From the NCBI GenBank assembly GCA_018814465.1, contig JAHIZR010000127.1, positions 1 through 13,422 on the forward strand: a DNA stretch of 13,422 nucleotides. The letters run 5' to 3'. The DNA is from a bacterium (lineage in GTDB: Bacteria > Electryoneota > RPQS01). Below, in pieces: positions 7,643 to 12,938 of the stretch. Numbering within the stretch: the first letter of the stretch is position 1; each line of letters starts with the position of its first letter. Made by a program: the position numbers and the translations under genes. The notes under the pieces are model-generated. The model was not told where the DNA came from. It did not search any database and was given only the letters and a program-made list of their open reading frames with translations.

Positions 7643-8900
7643 GTTGAATTCTTCGCGCGATCTCTTTGGTGGCTCCGCAGCGATCAAGCACAAACTGTCG
7701 CGCGCGCTTCTGCAAGGTAAGAAGACTCTGCGAATTCGAAAGCCAAGCGGAAAGCACATCGCTTGCCTGGTTGCGTCCGGTTACAGTCACCAGCAATTCT
7801 TCCGTGCGTGCCTGCAGCGCTTCATTGGAAACATTGATATTGGGTCCGGTGATCACAGGCAAGCCATGAATCATCGGCTCGAGCACACTGTGCACTCCTT
7901 TGCCGAAACCTCCGCCGACATAGGCTAACGATCCCAATCTGTACAGGTCAGCAAGGATTCCTGTGCGATTGATGATCAGCAGCTGCTGATTCTTGACGGG
8001 AGCGAGGTCGAGATCCGCAACCGACAGCCCGAACTCTCTCGCGGTCGATGATATTCTGCCGCTTGCCGCTTTAGAGGGGTCATGCGGCACGATTACAGTA
8101 CTCAATTCGGGAAACCTATCCATCAGCTTTTTGAGCAGCGGCAAGATCAGATTTTCATCGTCAGTATGAGAGCTCCCGATGATCAGCACGGTTTTTCCCT
8201 TGCAGAAATCAATAATCTCTTTTTGAAATTCGACAGGGCGTTCCGAACGGATGCGTACCTGATCATAGCGCGAGTCGCCGATCGTCACGATGTTCTTGTC
8301 CGAACCGCAAAGCTTGGCGGCGCGCCGCGAGTCGGATTCCGAAACAGTCATAATTTCGGTAAATGAACGATAGACAGCACGATGAAAGCCTCGCGCGCCC
8401 GGCAACATTTTCAGTGAACGCGCGTGAAAATTCCCGCTGATCAGAAATCTGGGAATACCGCGCCGTTCCGATTGCCAGATGAAGTTCGGCCAAACATCAT
8501 GCTTTGTGATACAGACCGCGCATGGCCGCAGCGCATCCAGATAAGCATTGACAATCGCCGGATCATCGGACGGACTGCAATCGATGAAATCGAATTCGTT
8601 GCTTTTCTCTGTCGCCGCGCGCGCCGAAGGCGAGAAGTAGCTGACCGCGAGCGCGAACCGGTTTCGGTCGAGCTCTTTTGCCAGCGGCCGAAGCGATTCG
8701 AATTCTCCCGCCGAGGCGCAATGAAACAGCAGAACAGGCCGCGAGGCTGTTTTTTTGCGAAAGGCTGCAACGCGGTCGATCAAGCCTTGACGGTCTTGCA
8801 GCCCGGTTCCGATTTTATGGATGAAAGGCGACAAAACACGAAATCCTCCCAGCATCACCGGAAGGATCATCATGTTGTATAATTTCGGATAAAAACTCAA
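7629..8900 (-). CDS. waaA: 3-deoxy-D-manno-octulosonic acid (Kdo) transferase, WaaA-like
   Basis: 423 residues from a TTG at 8900. That TTG forms a TTGA overlap with the stop of the preceding GT9 gene and places FYPKLYNMMILPVMLGGF, the usual N-terminal membrane anchor, at the start. The first ATG is at 8873, and longer in-frame starts run into the upstream gene. WaaA transfers Kdo from CMP-Kdo to the lipid A precursor at the inner membrane. Seen: FHCASAGE (59-66) with Glu66 as the proposed catalytic base, KHDVWPN (133-139, counterpart of E-x-x-WPN), GSSHTDDE (242-249), YVGGGFG (327-333), GVHSVLEP (335-342) and GP (352-353). The KHDVWPN form is divergent from the proteobacterial one. It sits between a heptosyltransferase and the ABC ATPases in the minus-strand operon. 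Identification is firm; how many Kdo units it adds is not readable. Confidence 0.92.
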   Translation of the reverse strand: MSFYPKLYNMMILPVMLGGFRVLSPFIHKIGTGLQDRQGLIDRVAAFRKKTASRPVLLFHCASAGEFESLRPLAKELDRNRFALAVSYFSPSARAATEKSNEFDFIDCSPSDDPAIVNAYLDALRPCAVCITKHDVWPNFIWQSERRGIPRFLISGNFHARSLKMLPGARGFHRAVYRSFTEIMTVSESDSRRAAKLCGSDKNIVTIGDSRYDQVRIRSERPVEFQKEIIDFCKGKTVLIIGSSHTDDENLILPLLKKLMDRFPELSTVIVPHDPSKAASGRISSTAREFGLSVADLDLAPVKNQQLLIINRTGILADLYRLGSLAYVGGGFGKGVHSVLEPMIHGLPVITGPNINVSNEALQARTEELLVTVTGRNQASDVLSAWLSNSQSLLTLQKRARQFVLDRCGATKEIARRIQHGLA

Positions 8901-9955
8901 GTTGTCGGCTGATTTCGAGTCTGGATTAGTTCTTGAATCTTCGCAAAGACCCATTCCGCAGTTGTATCCATCATACAGCGGAAATGCCGCTTTGGGCAGC
9001 TTGCTCGACCGAATGCCGTGCAGGGCCTGCAGGGCAGTTCATGTTCGACGAGAATTGCATTTTCTGAATAGGGAATAAAACCGAATTGGCGGACGGTGGA
9101 GCCGAACAGTGAGACCAATGGAGTTCCAACTCCCGCGGCAAGATGCATAATCCCGGAATCATTTGTGACCGCGAATTCGGCTTGACGGAGCAGCGCGGCA
9201 ACCTGTTCGATCGGTTCAGCAATAACAGTGACTGCCTTAGGAATTTGCTTCGCTATTCCCGACACAAGTTCTGCTTCCGATGAATCTCCGAGCACGACAA
9301 CAAATTTACCGGACTCAGACAGCATCCTGCCGAGTTCAATCCATCGTTCCGCCGGCCAGCGTTTCGTAAAGTGCTTAGCGCCCGGCGATAAAACGGCAAA
9401 CGGCTTAGAGTCTTGCTTCCAGCTCTCGATTATCCGAGTCGCCCGGAGTGTTGTACTCTCATCAAGCGATAATTCCAGTCCGCGCCCGTCGTTATGACAG
9501 CCGAGCATTTCAACGGCATCCAGATAACGCACCGGCACCGGTCGAATCTCACCGTAAAGATTCCATTTGAAGTGAATGAGCAGCCAGCGGCGAATTCGAT
9601 AGCGGCGAGCTTTCACCCACAGCGTGGGAAACAGACAAGTGCGCAGAAATGAACTGCGAAAATTATTCTGCAGGTCGACAACGACGTGATAGCACCGGGA
9701 CAGTTTGCCTCTCAGCCGCAGCAGTTCGGAGAAGCCTCGGGAGCGATTAAATCCGAGAATTCGATTCGGTCCTGGAATCATTTTCGCGGCATCCCTGAAC
9801 TCGTCGGCGACGAGCAAATCAATATGGGATTCCGGAAAACGATTTCGCAGAGCGCTCAGGGCCGGAGCTGTCAGCAGAATATCGCCAAGCGATGAAAATC
9901 GAATAACGAGAATATGTTCGACAGCATCCGTGCCTTGGTCAGTGGACGAGTTCAA
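8897..9955 (-). CDS. waaF: ADP-heptose:LPS heptosyltransferase, WaaF-like (GT9)
   Basis: 352 residues from a TTG at 9955, overlapping the apbE-like gene by 17 bases; no ATG or GTG lies between it and the conserved HILVIRFSSLGDILL block. Seen: Asp25 in SSLGD (proposed catalytic base position), a donor-site block LSPGAKHFTKRWPAERW with the canonical K-R-W-P, and TNDSGIMHLAAGVGTPLVSLFGST (264-287). This is followed by CRPC (309-312) and two further Cys (320, 327) with PKRHFRCM, a C-terminal pattern common in WaaF-type enzymes. The enzyme should add L-glycero-D-manno-heptose to the LPS inner core. Of the three GT9 proteins in the window this is the most canonical, and it lies directly upstream of waaA, which fits inner-core work. 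Choice of WaaF over WaaC or WaaQ rests on pattern only. Confidence 0.88.
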   Translation of the reverse strand: MNSSTDQGTDAVEHILVIRFSSLGDILLTAPALSALRNRFPESHIDLLVADEFRDAAKMIPGPNRILGFNRSRGFSELLRLRGKLSRCYHVVVDLQNNFRSSFLRTCLFPTLWVKARRYRIRRWLLIHFKWNLYGEIRPVPVRYLDAVEMLGCHNDGRGLELSLDESTTLRATRIIESWKQDSKPFAVLSPGAKHFTKRWPAERWIELGRMLSESGKFVVVLGDSSEAELVSGIAKQIPKAVTVIAEPIEQVAALLRQAEFAVTNDSGIMHLAAGVGTPLVSLFGSTVRQFGFIPYSENAILVEHELPCRPCTAFGRASCPKRHFRCMMDTTAEWVFAKIQELIQTRNQPTT

Positions 9956-10967
9956 ATCCGGTTGCCAGTGTGCCGGAGGTTTCAGTCGCGAACTGGCCGT
10001 TGGCCGAAGTAATCTTGATGCTGCCTTTAATCAGTTCGCGGCCTTCTTCAGGAATTTCCTGATCGGGATTCCGCACAAAAACCGCATAGGCCATTGCTTC
10101 GGCAGTAGCGGCATTTTCAGCATGGACTATCGTTCCGGCAAGGTTCTCCGCAGGCAATCCAGTCATCGGATTAAGCAGGCTGTGATAGAATTTACCGTCC
10201 TGCTCAAAGCGACCGATGATTGGAGAAAGATACGCATAGCCGCCGCTCTGAACATAGACATTCGCCCAGATGGAGTCAGCAATCAATGGATGATGCAGAG
10301 CAAAATCAAAGCCTCGCTGATCGGGCGAGTTTCCAACGGCAAGGAACACCGACGGCGAAGCAATCGAAAAATTCAGGAAGCCTTGTTCCAGAAGCTGCTT
10401 GGCGATCAGATCAAAGATATAGCCTTCCACAAGGTGCCTGACATCGAAGCGCATGCCTTCTTTGGCGAGCAGGATGGATTTTCCGGCGACAAACATGCCG
10501 CCGTTCTTGACGAGCTCAACCGCGCCCGCAAGAGTAGCTGAATCCGGCACGGTCGGAGTTGAGTCGAAATCCCATGCGTCGAACAGTGGTCCGATGCGGA
10601 TGTCGAACAATTGTCCGGAAGAATCATGAAGCCGAGTAGCCGCCATGATCATCTCAAAGACTTCGGGATCAACAGTCATGGATTGCGTACCCGCGCCTTC
10701 TGAAATCTTGGTCACCTGATTGAGATCTCCTCCAGAAAGCGTCATCTGTTCCCAGTGCGCCATGGTCGCGAAGGCCTGATCGAAAATCCGCTGAATGTTG
10801 TCAACCAATTGACCCTCGGCATAGAGTGTGATGGTCACTTTAGTTCCCAGCGTCTCGCGGGTCTCAGTTGGATACTCGATTGTTTTAGATTTGCAGGCCG
10901 AAAATACAAGCAGGCCCGCTGATACCGCGGACAGAACGACGATCATTAAGATCGACAATTTCTTCAT
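9939..10967 (-). CDS. ApbE-like (FAD:protein FMN transferase family) lipoprotein, key residues altered
   Basis: 342 residues from the ATG at 10967, chosen because GAGGA lies 8 bases upstream and the protein then starts MKKL followed by a hydrophobic signal. A lipobox-like LVFSAC puts the lipidated Cys at 25, so it is probably a periplasmic lipoprotein. Family ApbE moves FMN from FAD onto Thr of target flavoproteins. Seen: ETLGTKVTITLY (38-49), GPLFDAWDF (126-134), SGGYAYLSP (241-249), YHSLLNPMTGLPA (261-273). Altered: the expected D-L-G-x-I-x-K-G-Y block reads FDVRHLVEGY, the G-G-D block reads ASPSVFLAVG, and the Mg2+-binding D-A-L-x-T motif reads EAMAY (290-294). It is thus a divergent member that may not catalyse the usual reaction. 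It lies in the operon between smpB and waaF; no obvious target protein is in view. Confidence 0.8.
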   Translation of the reverse strand: MKKLSILMIVVLSAVSAGLLVFSACKSKTIEYPTETRETLGTKVTITLYAEGQLVDNIQRIFDQAFATMAHWEQMTLSGGDLNQVTKISEGAGTQSMTVDPEVFEMIMAATRLHDSSGQLFDIRIGPLFDAWDFDSTPTVPDSATLAGAVELVKNGGMFVAGKSILLAKEGMRFDVRHLVEGYIFDLIAKQLLEQGFLNFSIASPSVFLAVGNSPDQRGFDFALHHPLIADSIWANVYVQSGGYAYLSPIIGRFEQDGKFYHSLLNPMTGLPAENLAGTIVHAENAATAEAMAYAVFVRNPDQEIPEEGRELIKGSIKITSANGQFATETSGTLATGFELVH

Positions 10968-11102
10968 GGAAGGAGTCCTCATGAGCATATTATTTGGAGC
11001 GGCGAACGGTAAAGATCGCCAAGTCTGTTGTTAGTATGTTGATTCCGGACATGCCGCGGAGTTGAATGCTCTCGATTCCATGGCCAGAGAGCGCATCCTG
11101 CT

Positions 11103-11576
11103 TTACCGGTGCTTCAGCCGGTTTTTGATTTCACGCTGCATCTCGCGATCCATGCGCGCTTTTTCTTTTGCCTCCCGCTTATCGTATTGCCGTTTTCCCG
11201 TCGCGATGGCAATCTCCACTTTCAGGCGCGGTCCTTTGAAATAGACCTGCAGCGGAATGATTGTATTCCCCTTAATCTCGATTTGCCGGGCGATCTTCAG
11301 GAGTTCACGTCGATGCAGCAGGAGCTTGCGGGGGCGGCGTTCATCGTGGTCGGTATAGCCTTTATTCCGGTAAGCGCCGATATTAAGGTTGTTCAGATAC
11401 AGCTCCCCCCCTTCAAAGGCGGCATAAGCATCGGTCAACGCGATATGGCCGTCGCGTACTGACTTGACTTCAACACCTTTCAGGGAGATACCGGCTTCGA
11501 ATTTCTGTAGAATCGTATATTCGTGCCATGCTTTGCGATTCTTGGCAACGACGCGCATGGGGGTATTTTCATCCAT
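11103..11576 (-). CDS. smpB: SsrA (tmRNA)-binding protein SmpB
   Basis: 157 residues from the ATG at 11576, preceded by a weak AGG at about -8; an inner ATG at 11558 (MRVVAKNRKA) is possible, and the upstream in-frame extension lacks conservation. SmpB binds tmRNA and brings it to stalled ribosomes for trans-translation. Seen: NRKAWHEYTILQKFEAG (13-29), GVEVKSVRDG (34-43), AYAAFEGGELYLNN, the HDERRPRKLLLHRREL block (77-92), IPLQVYFKGPRLKVEIA, and a basic C-terminal tail KRQYDKREAKEKARMDREM that inserts in the decoding centre. Length and all blocks match the family. It is the first gene of the minus-strand run, 135 bases before the apbE-like gene; that gap holds no terminator I can see. The tmRNA gene itself is not in this window. 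Confidence 0.96.
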   Translation of the reverse strand: MDENTPMRVVAKNRKAWHEYTILQKFEAGISLKGVEVKSVRDGHIALTDAYAAFEGGELYLNNLNIGAYRNKGYTDHDERRPRKLLLHRRELLKIARQIEIKGNTIIPLQVYFKGPRLKVEIAIATGKRQYDKREAKEKARMDREMQREIKNRLKHR

Positions 11577-11584
11577 TAAACCTA

Positions 11585-11613
11585 AAAATAAGAAGATTTT
11601 GCGGGAATGGCAA
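11585..11613 (-). promoter_or_regulatory. Possible promoter of the smpB operon
   Basis: On the minus strand TTGCCA (11613-11608) and TATTTT (11590-11585) are spaced by 17 bases, a fair sigma-70-type match. Transcription would start near 11578, almost at the smpB ATG. That would leave hardly any leader, so either translation is near-leaderless or the inner ATG at 11558 is used. Weak support. Confidence 0.3.
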
Positions 11614-11635
11614 GGGGAAGCTTGCACGATTATCC

Positions 11636-11664
11636 TTGACAAAATCGCTAAATTTCAGTATAAT
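11636..11664 (+). promoter_or_regulatory. Consensus promoter of tRNA-Leu
   Basis: TTGACA (11636-11641) and TATAAT (11659-11664) are both perfect sigma-70 hexamers and are separated by exactly 17 bases. The mature tRNA begins 12 bases downstream of the -10 box, so the primary transcript would carry about 5 extra bases removed by RNase P. Such a strong promoter is usual for a stable RNA gene. Confidence 0.9.
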
Positions 11665-11675
11665 AAGAATCTTCC

Positions 11676-11760
11676 GCTGGAGTGGTGGAATTGGTAGACT
11701 CGCTAGGTTCAGGACCTAGTGTCCATTATGGACGTGCGGGTTCGAGTCCCGCCTCCAGCA
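11676..11760 (+). tRNA. tRNA-Leu (anticodon CAG)
   Basis: A full class II cloverleaf of 85 bases. The acceptor stem GCTGGAG (11676-11682) pairs with CTCCAGC (11753-11759), with discriminator A11760. The D-arm contains GGAATTGGTAGAC. The anticodon stem CTAGG/CCTAG (11703-11707, 11715-11719) carries a 7-base loop with CAG at 11710-11712. The long variable arm GTCC-ATTAT-GGAC is typical of tRNA-Leu, and the T-arm is GCGGG-TTCGAGT-CCCGC. The CCA tail is not encoded (the next bases are CGG). Reads CUG codons. Its T-arm and 3' acceptor half form the left copy of a long direct repeat. Confidence 0.97.
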
Positions 11761-11761
11761 C
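11735..11761 (+). repeat. Left direct repeat (attL-like), within tRNA-Leu 3' end
   Basis: 27 bases from the start of the T-arm (TGCGGGTTCGAG) to the C after the discriminator base, identical to 12701-12727. The match stops sharply on both sides (G versus C before, G versus A after). It includes the near-symmetric T-loop region that tyrosine recombinases commonly use for crossover in tRNA genes. Confidence 0.88.
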
Positions 11762-11764
11762 GGC

Positions 11765-11814
11765 AAAGCCCTTAGTTAAGTTCATTTCTTTAATAACTTG
11801 ACTTCGGGCTTTTT
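11765..11814 (+). terminator. Rho-independent terminator of tRNA-Leu (left, element side)
   Basis: AAAGCCC (11765-11771) pairs with GGGCTTT (11806-11812), and after a small internal mismatch GTTAAGTT (11775-11782) pairs with AACTTGAC (11795-11802, one G-T wobble). The loop is 12 bases and a T-run ends at 11814. It begins four bases after the left repeat, so if the element model holds, this terminator came with the element. Confidence 0.85.
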
Positions 11815-11936
11815 CTATGCTTTATTTAAGCTATGCATTATTCATCGCACCATAGGTCCCAGGATTTGGCATATCTTGTGCTTACACATGGAGATGGATA
11901 TAGGATTCAGGTGAGTGCAACTAGGTAAGCTAGCAT

Positions 11937-11962
11937 TAGAGGATGATCTGAAGCATCCTCTA
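11937..11962. repeat. Inverted repeat, 9-bp perfect stem
   Basis: TAGAGGATG (11937-11945) and CATCCTCTA (11954-11962) are exact reverse complements with an 8-base loop. No T-run follows on the plus strand, so it does not look like a terminator. It lies about 80 bases before the phosphoribosyltransferase-like gene. It could be a protein-binding site or part of a structured RNA leader; its role is unknown. Confidence 0.6.
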
Positions 11963-11979
11963 CAAGCATATGAACTCAA

Positions 11980-11998
11980 AGAGGCCTCTCTTCGAAGA
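11980..11998. repeat. Two overlapping 10-bp perfect palindromes
   Basis: AGAGGCCTCT (11980-11989) and TCTTCGAAGA (11989-11998) are each perfect palindromes and share one base. They lie 18 bases after the 9-bp inverted repeat and 46 bases before the ATG at 12045. Side-by-side palindromes like these suit dimeric regulator binding sites, but no regulator is encoded nearby. Confidence 0.5.
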
Positions 11999-12027
11999 TC
12001 GAATCCTTTCTCATTGGTTTCAATTTA

Positions 12028-12038
12028 TACAATACAAT
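12028..12038 (+). promoter_or_regulatory. Possible -10 elements giving a leaderless transcript
   Basis: Two overlapping TACAAT hexamers occur at 12028-12033 and 12033-12038. From the second, transcription would start about seven bases on, at the A of the ATG at 12045. There is no Shine-Dalgarno before that ATG (ATTAGCTC), which fits leaderless translation. No good -35 box is visible, so this is tentative. Confidence 0.3.
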
Positions 12039-12044
12039 TAGCTC

Positions 12045-12665
12045 ATGGACCCAACGTATAACTTTGCCGAGAGAATTCTTCAAGTTGTTGGTGCGCTGGC
12101 ATCAATAATCGGTGTTTTCTATCTGGCTAGAATTGCATGGTGGAAACGCAGACTAACCTGGAGTGATAGTCTTCGAACAGCCAAGAGTCTTTTGACAAGA
12201 ATTGAGGCAGGTAAGGATACATGGGATCCTGAAGTGGTCATTGGTATCGGAAGAAGCGGCGGAATCTGGGGTGGATGGATTGCGGGCAACCTGAACACAC
12301 TACCCTTTGGTGTTGTAGATGTCAAGTACACAAAAGTTGATGAGAAGATTAAAAAAATCGAGTTTCCTGGTGGATCAGATGTGCTAGACGCTATGCTAGA
12401 AGCACACTCCGAAAAGAAAAAGATGCTCATTATTGAAGGTGCAACCACAAATGGAAGTACATTCAAAGAATTCAAGAGCAAGTTTGACGAAAAACTGAAA
12501 CAAAAGAACGTCGATTACAAACTCGCAGTTCTCTATAAGAATCCAGCGTCCATTGAGACAAAAATTGATTTCTGCGGCCTGGAAGGACCGGAGCCATGGC
12601 CCAGGAAATTCCCTTGGCACTTCACTGATCGCTATCGGCCCTATTTACGGGATATTTTCAACTGA
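12045..12665 (+). CDS. Membrane-anchored phosphoribosyltransferase-like protein
   Basis: 206 residues. Residues 11-33 (ILQVVGALASIIGVFYLARI, then AWW) form a single N-terminal membrane segment followed by KRR, placing the rest in the cytoplasm. The soluble part resembles type I phosphoribosyltransferases: EVVIGIGRSGGIWGGWIAG (63-81) matches the first conserved strand and loop, KMLIIEGATTNGSTFKEF (126-143) matches the PRPP loop, and PWPRKFPWHF (184-193) resembles the F-P-W end of xanthine-guanine PRTase relatives. In the PRPP loop the usual two acidic residues are reduced to Glu131-Gly132, and an Asn is inserted before GST, so activity on PRPP is uncertain. It is the only gene between the tRNA repeats; codon use (AGA, CTA, ATA-type) differs from its neighbours, suggesting transfer. 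A defence or sensing role is possible by context only. Confidence 0.7.
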   Translation: MDPTYNFAERILQVVGALASIIGVFYLARIAWWKRRLTWSDSLRTAKSLLTRIEAGKDTWDPEVVIGIGRSGGIWGGWIAGNLNTLPFGVVDVKYTKVDEKIKKIEFPGGSDVLDAMLEAHSEKKKMLIIEGATTNGSTFKEFKSKFDEKLKQKNVDYKLAVLYKNPASIETKIDFCGLEGPEPWPRKFPWHFTDRYRPYLRDIFN

Positions 12666-12700
12666 GCAACCACGCGTTGACTAAACCTCTAAGCTAATTC

Positions 12701-12727
12701 TGCGGGTTCGAGTCCCGCCTCCAGCAC
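12701..12727 (+). repeat. Right direct repeat (attR-like), orphan tRNA-Leu 3' end
   Basis: An exact second copy of the 27 bases at 11735-11761. Upstream of it (12666-12700) there is no anticodon arm, variable arm or other tRNA sequence, so it is not a second tRNA gene. It is followed four bases later by its own terminator. Confidence 0.88.
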
Positions 12728-12731
12728 ATTT

Positions 12732-12767
12732 AAGTCCCTGTTAACCATTGTGTTAGTAGGGGCTTTT
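12732..12767 (+). terminator. Rho-independent terminator after the right repeat
   Basis: The stem pairs 12732-12745 (AAGTCCCTGTTAAC) with 12752-12765 through 14 pairs, three of them G-T wobbles, around a 6-base loop, then a short T-run. Under the integration model this is the original chromosomal terminator of tRNA-Leu, displaced by the insertion. It also stops the phosphoribosyltransferase-like gene, which has no terminator of its own. Confidence 0.75.
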
Positions 12768-12789
12768 GTTTGCTTAGAATCCATTATGG

Positions 12790-12882
12790 TTATCTTTCCC
12801 GGAGCTTGACTCCGCATCTTGGACAGAAACCGGGATTGTACTGCTTTCCCAGACTGGCAACGCAAGACAGGCGACACAACAC
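12790..12882 (-). pseudogene. Short zinc-ribbon-like coding fragment
   Basis: On the minus strand a short frame ending in TAA at 12790 reads CVASLGKQYNPGFCPRCG followed by VKLRER. The FCPRCGxKL ending, with earlier Cys residues (LCRLSC), looks like the C-terminal end of a zinc-ribbon protein. The frame is closed upstream by a TGA inside the rubrerythrin terminator; possible starts are GTG 12882 or TTG 12879, with no Shine-Dalgarno. It may be a remnant of a lost gene, a genuine tiny protein of about 30 residues, or chance. Confidence 0.35.
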
Positions 12883-12884
12883 AA

Positions 12885-12914
12885 AAGCCCTTAGGTTATC
12901 TCACCTAAGGGCTT
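12885..12914 (-). terminator. Rho-independent terminator of the rubrerythrin gene
   Basis: A perfect 12-bp stem: 12885-12896 (AAGCCCTTAGGT) pairs with 12903-12914 (ACCTAAGGGCTT), with a 6-base loop. Read on the minus strand it is followed by TT-GTG-TT, a modest T-rich tail. It sits 24 bases beyond the rubrerythrin stop. Confidence 0.85.
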
Positions 12915-12938
12915 GCTCTTTTCTATTTTAGACGAAAC

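Larger units (their letters stand above)
11735..12727. mobile_element. Minimal tRNA-integrated element or island remnant (integrase absent)
   Basis: The segment is bounded by two exact 27-base copies of the tRNA-Leu 3' end in direct orientation (11735-11761 and 12701-12727), giving a unit of 966 bases from repeat to repeat. The left copy completes the intact tRNA; the right copy lacks any tRNA 5' part, as expected for attL and attR of an element that entered a tRNA gene by site-specific recombination. It holds a terminator, a cluster of inverted repeats and one gene that is A+T-richer than the flanks and uses AGA/AGG for 6 of 11 Arg. No recombinase gene is present, so it would depend on one in trans or be a leftover of a larger island. 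An alternative is decay of tandem tRNA-Leu copies. Confidence 0.65.

Noticed and set aside
9705..10541. 278-codon plus-strand open frame
   Set aside because: Lies antisense across the waaF-like and apbE-like genes, which have clear families; it has no recognisable domain and is a codon-bias shadow.
11001..11020. GGCGA/TCGCC hairpin between smpB and the apbE-like gene
   Set aside because: Only five base pairs with a 10-base loop and no T-run; too weak to call a terminator.
11762..12044. tmRNA (ssrA) gene, expected near smpB
   Set aside because: No tmRNA 5' end, tag reading frame or tRNA-like acceptor pairing is present; the downstream repeat matches tRNA-Leu exactly.
11722..12789. Shared 10-mer TCCATTATGG in the tRNA variable arm and at 12780-12789
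   Set aside because: Short, nearly palindromic and not in line with the 27-base repeat; probably chance.
12689..12877. 62-codon minus-strand frame ending in VLEAGLEPAELA
   Set aside because: Its C-terminal end is the antisense translation of the tRNA-Leu 3' repeat, a well-known source of false proteins, and no part resembles a family.
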